NCBI RefSeq assembly: GCF_937859915.1
Contig: NZ_CALMAW010000118.1
Location: 87,677-151,676 of the forward strand
Direction: 5' to 3'
Length of the DNA stretch: 64,000 nucleotides
Source of the DNA: an uncultured Sphingomonas sp.
GTDB taxonomy: Bacteria > Pseudomonadota > Alphaproteobacteria > Sphingomonadales > Sphingomonadaceae
Shown here: positions 26,161 through 33,445 of the stretch, one piece after another
Layout of the letters: each line of letters opens with the position of its first letter
How positions within the stretch are numbered: the stretch's first letter is position 1
The notes under the pieces: generated by a model
The model's database searches: none
The model's input: the letters and a program-made list of their open reading frames with translations, nothing else
What the model was told of the DNA's origin: nothing
Program-made: the position numbers and the translations under genes

Positions 26161-27329
26161 GCGACGTCCTCCGCTTCGGTGCCACCCTCTGCGGGGCCGG
26201 CAGGGGCGATCTCCGATGCGAGCGGATTGATCGGGCCCTTCTGCGATCCGACCCACTCGCGCCACAGCAGAATGAGCGCAGCCATGATCGCGGGCCCCAT
26301 GAACAGCCCGACCAGGCCATAGGCCTCGACCCCACCGAGGATGCCGAGCAGCACCCAGACGAACGGCAGCCGCGTCGCCCCGCCGATCAGCACCGGGCGC
26401 ACGAAATGGTCGGCGATGAAGGTGACCGCGAAACCGAGCACGAGAATGACGATCGCGGCGACGGTCGAGCCCCCGGCCAGCAACACGAGCGCGGCCACGC
26501 AGAAGGCGATCGCGGCACCGAAGGGGATCATCGCGAGCAGGGCGGTGAGCAGTCCGAACAGCGTTGGATGGGGAACGCCGGCGACCGCATAGGCAATGCC
26601 CAAGATCACGCCCTCGCCGAGGCCGACGAGGACCAGGCCGTTCACCGTGCCGTGCACCGAATTGATGATCTGCCGCCCGACATCCTCGCCCGCGGCACCG
26701 AAAGCGCGTCGGCTGCCGACGCGGAGCTGCTCGACGACGTCGTCCGCGTCCCGAAGCAGGAAGAACAAGGCGAGCAGCATGAAGCCGATCAGCACCAGCC
26801 GGTGAACCGCCTGCGCACCGACCGTCCGACCGGTCGCAAGCAGGCCGCCTTGCATCGCGTGGCTGGCGAGCGCCGAGATCCCGCCCGGGCGTCCCAGCTC
26901 CTGCTGCCATAGCGGTACGAGCTTGGCGCCGTAGGGCAGCTCGCCCAGGAAAGCGGGCGGCGCAATGCCGGTCTGGTGGACCTGCGCCACCCAGAGCGAG
27001 GCGGCATGCGCGTCGGACAGCAGCGGCACGACGATCATCACGACGGGCACGATGAAGACGAGCAGCACGATTGCGATGGTGAGCATCGGGATCAATTCAT
27101 GACGATGGCGGGGCCAGCGTCGCGCCGCCTTGCTGAACGTCGGCCACAGACCGATCGCGAAGATCACCGCCCAGATCAAGGCGGGCAGGAAGTCCTTGAG
27201 CGTGACGACGCCTGCGATGAACAGCATCGCGGCTGCCACCAGGCCCGCACGCTTCTGCGGTACCGACATCATATCCTGGTTCGCACGTGTCCATGTGCCC
27301 GCCGGCGAACCCTGGTCTTCCTGCTTCAT
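26157..27329 (-). CDS. AI-2E/PerM-family transporter
   Basis: The 390-residue protein has about eight transmembrane helices with the family's central amphipathic region (RQIINSVHGTVNGLVLVGLG) and the FIADHFVRPVLIGGATRLPF motif. PerM proteins are multi-pass inner-membrane permeases, some exporting autoinducer-2 or acting as Na+/H+ antiporters; the substrate here is open. The start is 5' to a hydrophilic head of about 25 residues. It is followed by the DUF697-like gene with overlapping ends. Confidence 0.88.
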   Translation of the reverse strand: MKQEDQGSPAGTWTRANQDMMSVPQKRAGLVAAAMLFIAGVVTLKDFLPALIWAVIFAIGLWPTFSKAARRWPRHRHELIPMLTIAIVLLVFIVPVVMIVVPLLSDAHAASLWVAQVHQTGIAPPAFLGELPYGAKLVPLWQQELGRPGGISALASHAMQGGLLATGRTVGAQAVHRLVLIGFMLLALFFLLRDADDVVEQLRVGSRRAFGAAGEDVGRQIINSVHGTVNGLVLVGLGEGVILGIAYAVAGVPHPTLFGLLTALLAMIPFGAAIAFCVAALVLLAGGSTVAAIVILVLGFAVTFIADHFVRPVLIGGATRLPFVWVLLGILGGVEAYGLVGLFMGPAIMAALILLWREWVGSQKGPINPLASEIAPAGPAEGGTEAEDVA

Positions 27330-27635
27330 CAGACGCCTTCGTCAATATCCATGGCCCGCTTCGGGGGCTTTCGGCGCACTGAACGCGGTCGCATCGATAT
27401 CGGGTACATCGATAATGGCACCGCCTGTCCGTCCAGGCACATTGTCACGGTCGCTCTTGTAGAGCGTGCGATCTGCGATTATCTGGAAATCTGCGGGACC
27501 GGGCCCCTCTGGCGATGGCGTAACAGCCTCGTGATGTCGGACCGCATCGAGCGTGCTCGGTGCTGGTTGGACATATCGACGGTCGTCCTTCCACCCACCG
27601 GCACCTCGATCGAAGTCAATTCGATGGAGGATGAT
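27330..27635. other. divergent intergenic region before the DUF465 gene
   Basis: Roughly 300 bp between the leftward permease gene and the rightward DUF465 gene. Both promoters should be here. Open frames on both strands are probably shadows, as none has a good ribosome binding site or a recognisable domain. Confidence 0.45.
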
Positions 27636-27878
27636 ATGAACAATCTGATCGAGCGTCTGATCGCGGCGCACCGCATGCTCAACCGGGAAATCCGGCGCGA
27701 GCTCGCGCACCGCATCCCGGACCATTTCCGCGTCGTGCGGCTCAAGAAGGAGCGGTTGGCGGTCAAGGACCGGCTGGTCCGCCACCTTCCGGACGCGCGC
27801 GACCTGCGGCACGCGGCGCGGCGCGCCTTGAGCCGCATGCGGATGGACGGCCCCGCCCTTAGCCGCGGGAGGAAGTGA
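27636..27878 (+). CDS. YdcH/DUF465-family small protein
   Basis: This 80-residue, highly basic, helical protein carries the DUF465 pattern LIERLIAAHRMLNREIRREL followed by RVVRLKKERLAVKDRL. It is coiled-coil-like and of unknown function. GGAGG lies 5 nt before the ATG at 27636; the upstream ATG at 27624 overlaps it. Its TGA stop overlaps the GTG that could start the next gene. Confidence 0.82.
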   Translation: MNNLIERLIAAHRMLNREIRRELAHRIPDHFRVVRLKKERLAVKDRLVRHLPDARDLRHAARRALSRMRMDGPALSRGRK

Positions 27879-27880
27879 CG

Positions 27881-28582
27881 ATGGACCGCATACTCAAGCC
27901 GGCGATGCTGGCCGGCGAGCGCGACGCGGGTCTGCGCCGCCACATGCTCGGCATCTACCGCTATATGGGGCTGGGGCTGGCCCTCACCGGGCTGGTCGCC
28001 TTCACGGTCGCCAGTTCGCCGACATTGGTCGCGGCGATCTTCGGCACGCCGCTCAAATGGGCGGTGATGCTGGCGCCGCTCGGCTTCGTGATGCTGTTCA
28101 GCGTCCGCGTCCAGCAGATGACGACCGCGTCGGCACGCCTGACCTTCTTCGCCTTCGCGGCGGTGATGGGCGTGTCGATGGCGAGCATCTTCCTGGTCTT
28201 CACCGGCATCAGCATCGCGCAGACCTTTCTGATCGCGGCGACGATGTTCGCCGCCGTTAGCCTGTGGGGCTACACGACCGGTCGCGATCTCACGCGTGCC
28301 TCGACCTTCCTGATGATGGGGCTGATCGGCGTGGTCATCGCGTCGCTGGTCAATGTCTTCGTGGGATCGAGCGCGATCCAGCTCATCGTGTCGCTGGTCG
28401 GCGTCGTCATATTCACGGGGCTGACGGCCTGGGACACGCAGCGTGCCAAATCCGACTATCTGGCCTTTGCGGGCAGCGAACAGGCGGAGAAGTTGGCCGT
28501 GATGAACGCCTTGTCGCTTTACCTGAATCTGATCAACATGTTCCAGCTGCTGCTGAGCTTCTCGGGCCAGCGCCAGTCATGA
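27881..28582 (+). CDS. Bax inhibitor-1/YccA-family membrane protein
   Basis: The 233-residue product has seven hydrophobic helices and the UPF0005 features: GIYRYMGLGLALTG near the start, FTGLTAWDTQRAK and ALSLYLNLINMFQLLL at the end. Members are inner-membrane proteins linked to stress and Ca2+/proton leak. GGAGG lies 8 nt before the ATG. It follows DUF465 by 2 nt and is followed by a terminator. Confidence 0.9.
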   Translation: MDRILKPAMLAGERDAGLRRHMLGIYRYMGLGLALTGLVAFTVASSPTLVAAIFGTPLKWAVMLAPLGFVMLFSVRVQQMTTASARLTFFAFAAVMGVSMASIFLVFTGISIAQTFLIAATMFAAVSLWGYTTGRDLTRASTFLMMGLIGVVIASLVNVFVGSSAIQLIVSLVGVVIFTGLTAWDTQRAKSDYLAFAGSEQAEKLAVMNALSLYLNLINMFQLLLSFSGQRQS

Positions 28583-28591
28583 TGAGGAGAG

Positions 28592-28619
28592 GCGCCGGTT
28601 CCCGGCCGGCGCTTCTTAC
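28592..28619 (+). terminator. terminator-like hairpin after the Bax-inhibitor-type gene
   Basis: GCGCCGG (28592-28598) pairs with CCGGCGC (28606-28612) around a 7-nt loop, followed by TTCTTACC. It starts 10 nt after the stop codon. Confidence 0.65.
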
Positions 28620-28680
28620 CGAGGTTTCACGGCGCGGACATGAGTGCATCGAATTATCCAGTTTTTTCAGACGAAAGGGT

Positions 28681-28738
28681 GGACATTTAGCGCCGCAGTC
28701 CTATTTGCGCGGCTCCCCTCCGGAGTCACCAAATGTCC
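28681..28738 (+). promoter_or_regulatory. inverted repeat spanning the mucR leader and start codon
   Basis: GGACATTT at 28681-28688 is the exact reverse complement of AAATGTCC at 28731-28738, which contains the mucR-type start codon. An 8-mer palindrome, CTCCGGAG, covers the ribosome binding site at about 28718-28725. The repeat could be an operator or an mRNA hairpin that hides the start. Confidence 0.5.
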
Positions 28739-29275
28739 GACAACAATCTGATCGACCTGACCGCTGATATCGTCACCGCGCACGTCAGCAACAACAACAC
28801 CGCGACTGCCGATCTGCCGGGTCTGATCCAGAGTGTTTTTGCGGCGCTGTCCGCGACCGCCAATCCGGTCGAGCCGGAGGCACCCAAGCAGGAGCCGGCG
28901 GTTTCGGTCCGCTCCTCGATCAAGCATGACTATATCGTGTGCCTCGAGGATGGCGCCAAGCTCAAGATGCTCAAGCGCTATCTGCGCACCAATTTCGACA
29001 TGTCGCCCGAGGATTATCGCGCCAAATGGGGTCTGCCCAAGGATTATCCGATGGTCGCGCCGGCCTATGCCGAGACGCGCCGTACGCTCGCGCATTCGAT
29101 TGGCCTCGGTCGCAAGAAGGACACCGCGCCGGCGCCGAAGGCTGGCTCGAAGCCGAGCATCGCCGCGGCCAAGGAGCATCTCGCAGGGGACGCGACCGCC
29201 GCCAAGAAGCGTGGCCGTCCGGCCAAGGCCAAGGACGATGCACCCGTGGCGGCATCCGAGACGGTCGAAGCCTAA
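28733..29275 (+). CDS. MucR/Ros-family regulator without zinc ligands, with AT-hook-like tail
   Basis: This 180-residue protein has the Ros/MucR core (about 55-130): SIKHDYIVCLEDGAKLKMLK, then SPEDYRAKWGLPKDYPMVAP. Compared with Ros, only Cys70 is kept; the second Cys is Asp73 (as in many MucR), and the His positions are Tyr83, Asn87 and Phe88, so a zinc site is unlikely. The tail is Ala/Lys-rich and has KKRGRPAKAK (158-167), an AT-hook core. GGAG lies 7 nt before the ATG. MucR proteins bind AT-rich promoters as global silencers. Confidence 0.92.
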   Translation: MSDNNLIDLTADIVTAHVSNNNTATADLPGLIQSVFAALSATANPVEPEAPKQEPAVSVRSSIKHDYIVCLEDGAKLKMLKRYLRTNFDMSPEDYRAKWGLPKDYPMVAPAYAETRRTLAHSIGLGRKKDTAPAPKAGSKPSIAAAKEHLAGDATAAKKRGRPAKAKDDAPVAASETVEA

Positions 29276-29294
29276 GAACACACCGGCCAGGGCC

Positions 29295-29316
29295 CGCCAC
29301 CACCCGTGTGGTGGCG
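29295..29316. terminator. hairpin between the MucR-family gene and a convergent reductase gene
   Basis: CGCCACCAC (29295-29303) and GTGGTGGCG (29308-29316) form a perfect 9-bp stem with a CCGT loop, 20 nt after the MucR stop. It has no T run, so it may be a bidirectional but weak terminator. Confidence 0.5.
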
Positions 29317-29333
29317 ACGCCTTGGTCGTCAGG

Positions 29334-30284
29334 TCAGGCGTCGGTCTGACCTTCCGGCAGCAGAATCATCTGCTCGCGCGGGCAGCGGTCCCCAACCGTC
29401 TGCCCGCGCGGGAATGCGGCTTCGAGCGCATCGATGTCGGTTGCATCGAGGCTGACCATATTGGCCGCCCAATTGCTCTCGAGATGGGTGATGCTTCGAG
29501 TGCCGGGTATCGGCACAACGGCGCGCGCCAACGTCCAGGCCAGGCTGATCTGCGCCGGGGTCGCCGCCAGCCGCGCGGCGATCCGCTCGATCACCTGCCG
29601 CGGACGCGCATTGGCCTCGACAGCACTCGTTTGAAAACGCGGATGGAAGTTACGCCGATCCGCGGCTTCGACGGGCATCGCACCTGCCAGAAATCCGCGG
29701 CCGAGCGGCGAATAGGCGACGAAACCGATGCCGAGGCGGGCGGCGGTGGGCAGGATGTCGTCTTCGACCTCGCGGCTCCAGAGCGAATATTCGCTCTGCA
29801 GAGCCGTGATCGGGTAGGTTGCGTGCGCGCGACGCAGGCAGGCGGCGCTCACCTCCGACAGGCCGACGCCGCCGATCTTGCCGTCGTCGACGAGCCGGCC
29901 AAGCTGGCCGACGGACTCCTCGATCGGAATTCCGGGATCACGCCGGTGGAGATAGTAAAGATCGATGTGATCGACACCAAGCCGGGTCAGGCTGGCGTCG
30001 ACCGCATCGCGTGCGCGCAGCGGAGGCACATCCGCGCCCCGATCGTGCGTGAACTTGCTCGCCAGGATCAGTCCGTCACGGCGGCCGCGGATCGCGCGGC
30101 CTAGCAAGGACTCATTATGCCCTGCGCCGTACCCCGCGGCGGTGTCGAAAAAGCTGATGCCGAGATCGATCGCGCGGTGGATCGTGCGGATTGATTCCGC
30201 ATCGACGGCCGCGCCATATACGCCGGAAAGCCCCATCGCGCCAAAGCCCTGCGCGCTTACGTCCAGTGCACCGATGAGAGGAAT
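29334..30284 (-). CDS. aldo/keto reductase, probable ATT start
   Basis: The 316-residue AKR has GFGAMGLSGVYG, FFDTAAGYGAGHNESLLGRA (Asp, Tyr), ASKFTHDR (Lys) and DLYYLHRRDPGIPIEE (His). An ATG exists at 30236, but it falls inside the conserved first strand; 16 more in-frame residues (IPLIGALDVSAQGFGA) match the family's N-terminus. The only start available there is an ATT at 30284, with AGGAG spaced 7 nt and an in-frame stop just before. It reads towards the MucR gene. Cofactor is NADPH by family; substrate unknown. Confidence 0.85.
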   Translation of the reverse strand: MPLIGALDVSAQGFGAMGLSGVYGAAVDAESIRTIHRAIDLGISFFDTAAGYGAGHNESLLGRAIRGRRDGLILASKFTHDRGADVPPLRARDAVDASLTRLGVDHIDLYYLHRRDPGIPIEESVGQLGRLVDDGKIGGVGLSEVSAACLRRAHATYPITALQSEYSLWSREVEDDILPTAARLGIGFVAYSPLGRGFLAGAMPVEAADRRNFHPRFQTSAVEANARPRQVIERIAARLAATPAQISLAWTLARAVVPIPGTRSITHLESNWAANMVSLDATDIDALEAAFPRGQTVGDRCPREQMILLPEGQTDA

Positions 30285-30594
30285 GGCCTCGCTCCTTCAG
30301 AGGGGTGATCGCAGATCACGCGATATATAGGGTCCGGCGAGCCGCTCTGGCTTGCGAAAAGCGTGATCGGATCGGATCGGCGCTGGATGTCGACGGGCGC
30401 GGATCGCGGCCGGATCCTTCTCGACGGCGCGGATTGCATGCGGATCCGGACGATCGGCACGATGCCAGGACGCGAGCGCGCCACCATCCGCGTGCCTAAA
30501 AAGGACGGTTATTCGCAGACTGTTGCGACGGGACACGTTGCGCATCGCGGCCGATTGCGATCAAAGATTAACAAAATCGCGAGTCGATGCGGGG
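30285..30594. other. 310-bp region between divergent genes
   Basis: Divergent promoters for the reductase and the LuxR-type gene should lie here. The AT-rich GCGATATATAGGG near 30321 may be part of one. Several GGATC repeats and open frames occur, but no convincing gene is seen. Confidence 0.45.
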
Positions 30595-31029
30595 ATGTCG
30601 ATGTCGGAACGGCCATTCGAAGCGCTCACCGATCGGCAGCGCATCATGCTGCGGCATGTTCTGGTCGGACGGACCTCGGCGCAGATCGCGCGCGAGCTCG
30701 GTACGACGCCGACCACCGTCGACGATCAGATGAAGAAGGCGATGGCGAAGCTCGGCGTTCCGACCCGCGCCGATGCCGCGCGCGAATTCGCCGCCTTCGA
30801 AGCCGGGCTCCAGCGTCCGGACCCCCACGCACCGGAGCTTCGCAACGCTGCGCTTTGGCCGCTTTTGCTGCCGGTGCCGACCAAGTCGCGGCCGACGAAT
30901 GAACTGACGTGGGTGCAGATCCTGGCATGGGGCGCGATCATGGCGATCGGTTTCCCCTTGCTCATCACGATCGCCGCACTCCTGATGATCACGCTTCGGC
31001 AGCTTCTGGGCGGCACTGTGCACCACTAG
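30595..31029 (+). CDS. LuxR-type HTH protein with C-terminal membrane helix
   Basis: The 144-residue product has a GerE/LuxR DNA-binding domain in residues 8-62 (ALTDRQRIMLRHVLVGRTSA, then GTTPTTVDDQMKKAMAKLGV) and one transmembrane helix near 112-135. It has no receiver or ligand domain, so it would be a membrane-tethered transcription factor. The start may be the ATG at 30595 or at 30601, with a GGGG upstream. It begins a rightward run of small genes. Confidence 0.8.
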   Translation: MSMSERPFEALTDRQRIMLRHVLVGRTSAQIARELGTTPTTVDDQMKKAMAKLGVPTRADAAREFAAFEAGLQRPDPHAPELRNAALWPLLLPVPTKSRPTNELTWVQILAWGAIMAIGFPLLITIAALLMITLRQLLGGTVHH

Positions 31030-31064
31030 CGGCGCGCCGACCTCGTCGGCGTGGCGAGGAGAAC

Positions 31065-31424
31065 ATGATGATCGAAGCAACTCAAGCCGGTCCCGTCGTC
31101 GCCGGCGATCTGCGCGCGGCCGAACGCTCGGCGATGATCACCACGCGCGATCTCGCGCAACTGATCGTCTCGACGGCCGACGCGAACCTCAACCTGCCGC
31201 TGTCCCCCTGCGTCGGCGCGCGCGCGATCGATACCGTGCACCAGGCGATGGGCGCCGCGATCTCGTCTCAGCGTCTGCTCCGCCAGGCGCATGCGGAACT
31301 CGAGGTCATCGGCCGCAGGATCGGCCTGACCGAGGAGATGTGGGGCGGCGGCTATCCGAAGGACCCGCCCAGCGCCGAACCGGCAACCCTCCGGGCGTCG
31401 CCGCAATCCGTCGCTGCCGCTTAG
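31065..31424 (+). CDS. hypothetical protein of 119 residues
   Basis: AGGAG precedes ATG codons at 31065 and 31068; the second has the better 6-nt spacing. The protein is soluble, with helical stretches (TTRDLAQLIVSTADANLNL and SSQRLLRQAHAELEVIG). No family is recognised. It lies 35 nt after the LuxR-type gene and may be co-transcribed with it. Confidence 0.65.
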   Translation: MMIEATQAGPVVAGDLRAAERSAMITTRDLAQLIVSTADANLNLPLSPCVGARAIDTVHQAMGAAISSQRLLRQAHAELEVIGRRIGLTEEMWGGGYPKDPPSAEPATLRASPQSVAAA

Positions 31425-31462
31425 GACTTGCAAGGGGGGATCGACCATGCATCTCGTTGCCC

Positions 31463-31957
31463 ATGAGCAATCCGGCCATACTCGCATATGCGTACAATCT
31501 TACGCTATTCGTAACCGGTATCTTCGCCCTGCTTCGCGGCAGCGGACCGGAAAGGGTCGGAGCGGCCGTCAACATCGTAGGGTCGAACGCAACAACATTG
31601 CTCATGGCGGCGGGTATCCAGAAATGGGGCGCCGGCTACGCCGCGACGTGGATGGTCGATCTTTCCGTCATCGCAATATTTTACTGGTTGGCCGTCACGA
31701 GCATCCGGTTCTGGCCGATCTGGTGCTTCGGCTTCGCCCTCTGCGATATCCTTCTGCACCCGGCGTCGGTCCTGATGCCGCGCGAGATCGCCTTCTATTA
31801 CGAGTCGGCACAGGTGATTTGGGCCTATATGTCGCTCGGTGTGCTGGCGGTCGCGACAGCGCGGTTGTCGCCCGGTGAGCGGGGCAAGTCCCTCCGCGGG
31901 TGGAGAGCATCCCGTGCTGGAGCCGATCAGGTCGACCACGAATGGCGTGGTTGCTAA
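31463..31957 (+). CDS. four-helix membrane protein of unknown function
   Basis: The 164-residue protein has hydrophobic segments at about 4-22, 30-48, 54-80 and 100-122, with a hydrophilic C-terminal tail. The ATG at 31463 has no strong ribosome binding site; a TTG two codons upstream is possible. No family is recognised. Its 3' end overlaps the possible GTG start of the next gene. Confidence 0.6.
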   Translation: MSNPAILAYAYNLTLFVTGIFALLRGSGPERVGAAVNIVGSNATTLLMAAGIQKWGAGYAATWMVDLSVIAIFYWLAVTSIRFWPIWCFGFALCDILLHPASVLMPREIAFYYESAQVIWAYMSLGVLAVATARLSPGERGKSLRGWRASRAGADQVDHEWRGC

Positions 31958-31961
31958 TGTG

Positions 31962-32432
31962 ATGCGGTTCGCGCGCGGGATCGAAACGCAGGTCGCCGAG
32001 ACGGCGCGACCGCCGGTCGGCGCCAGCGGCGATCCCGCGACCGCAAGCCTGCGAGAAACGGACGCGGGACGTCGGCGCCGGATCAAGGCAATCCTTGCGG
32101 ACCGCAGGATGCGCGCCGCGCTCTTTCCAAATGTCGACTTCGGCGATGGGACGTGGGACATCCTGCTCGGCCTGTACGAGGCCCGATTGGACGGCAGGCG
32201 CCTGTCGGCGCAGAATCTGCGGACGGCCGGACGGCTGCCCGCCCACAGCGCTCTGCGGCACATCGCGGTCATGGTCGAGCGGGGCTTGCTGGTCCGTCGT
32301 CCGGGCGGCGACGACGGGCCATGCGCGCCGGCCTATCTCTCATCGGACGCAGAGTCCGCGATGGCGCGGTATGTCGATGGGCTGAGCGCGACGCTATCCG
32401 GCCCGTCAGGCGACGCAGGCGGCGGCCAATAG
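31962..32432 (+). CDS. MarR-like winged-helix DNA-binding protein
   Basis: This product of about 156 residues has a winged-helix domain in its C-terminal half (TWDILLGLYEARLDGRRLS, AHSALRHIAVMVERGLLVRR), as in sphingomonad winged-helix proteins that accompany sensory genes. A GTG at 31914 with GGAG upstream would give a 172-residue form and overlap the membrane protein gene; the ATG at 31962 lacks a clear ribosome binding site. Confidence 0.7.
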   Translation: MRFARGIETQVAETARPPVGASGDPATASLRETDAGRRRRIKAILADRRMRAALFPNVDFGDGTWDILLGLYEARLDGRRLSAQNLRTAGRLPAHSALRHIAVMVERGLLVRRPGGDDGPCAPAYLSSDAESAMARYVDGLSATLSGPSGDAGGGQ

Positions 32433-32558
32433 ACCGACGACCACGCCGACGCGCGCTGACACGGCGTATCAGTTGCACGGTGGGGTCCCGCAAACTGCGC
32501 GGCGGCGCGTCGGCATTTTCCTGTGGCGTCGCGCACGAAGCGTGGCATTCTCGACGCC

Positions 32559-32822
32559 ATGATCAAGCATCCCCCGATACGCGGCCGCCGTACCCTCGAA
32601 GGCGACGTGCTGACGCTGTACGATACCCTGCTCGACTGCGTGGTTCGGCTCGATCTCATTCGGGAGACGGATGCGGCGGTGTTGGTGACGCAGGCGATCG
32701 AGCAGTTGGTGGACGCGCCGCCGGCCGCCGAGATGAGCGATGCCGATCGCGCCCGGCATTGTGACGAGATGAACGCCTATATGGACCAGCTCCCCCCGGC
32801 CGATCGTGACGACCTTCACTAG
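32559..32822 (+). CDS. small acidic hypothetical protein
   Basis: The 87-residue frame (MIKHPPIRGRRTLEGDVLTL at the start) is acidic and helical, with no recognised domain. An upstream in-frame GTG at 32523 would add 12 residues. No ribosome binding site is strong at either start. It is the last of the small rightward genes. Confidence 0.5.
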   Translation: MIKHPPIRGRRTLEGDVLTLYDTLLDCVVRLDLIRETDAAVLVTQAIEQLVDAPPAAEMSDADRARHCDEMNAYMDQLPPADRDDLH

Positions 32823-32888
32823 CGTCATAGTGCGCCGTGCATGGGTGGCGGGCGAAGCCTCTCGCGCACGAGAGCGCTACGGATGGTC

Positions 32889-33269
32889 CTACGGCGTCGG
32901 CAATCGACGATCCGACCGGCACCGTTTGAGTGCCACCGGCGTGGCGGCGTAGACGCGCGTCACGCGCATCGTCTGGCGCTCGGTGGTCACCGACAGGCAG
33001 GCGCATCCATGGCCGTGCGGGCCGTTGGTCTCGATCCATCCTGCGGTCGACATGTCCGGCATCCGATCGAAGCCTGACGCGGTATAGCCACCCTGTTCGC
33101 TGATCGTCCATTGGCCCTGGCGATCGTCCAGCTCGAAATTGCCCGGGGTCTCGTTGACCAGCCAACCGCACCGCCGCTCGACCGGTGCCGCCGCTGCAGA
33201 CGACTGGGAAGCCGCGGCCGCGGCGATCACGGCGAGGCCAATCGACAAAGCGGGCAATCGGCTGGGCAT
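32889..33269 (-). CDS. secreted DUF4087-family protein
   Basis: The 126-residue protein has a signal peptide (about 1-28) and the DUF4087 pattern: RRCGWLVNETPGNFELDDR, QWTISEQGGY, TNGPHGHGCACLSV and a final Cys in LKRCRSDRRL. The four to five Cys suggest disulfides in the periplasm. Function is unknown. Confidence 0.78.
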   Translation of the reverse strand: MPSRLPALSIGLAVIAAAAASQSSAAAAPVERRCGWLVNETPGNFELDDRQGQWTISEQGGYTASGFDRMPDMSTAGWIETNGPHGHGCACLSVTTERQTMRVTRVYAATPVALKRCRSDRRLPTP

Positions 33270-33445
33270 GTGATGTCCTAGCAGCCCACGATGGCTCGCG
33301 AAACCCGGACCGTCGCGGTGGGCTGAGTCCCGTCGCTCATCGCGAAGACGGGAGGCCGGTCTCGCACTCCAGCGTGCGCTGACCCATTCGGACATGACGA
33401 GGGCACGGGCGGGCGGCGCGTCCTGCGCCGTTCCGGGGTCGCCGA

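Noticed and set aside
27342-27812. 156-codon minus-strand frame opposite the DUF465 gene
   Set aside because: The opposite strand has a recognised family and a GGAGG ribosome binding site; this frame has neither.
30363-30600. possible small gene on the plus strand before the LuxR-type gene
   Set aside because: The frame lacks a ribosome binding site and a recognisable domain, and it runs on out of frame into the LuxR-type gene.
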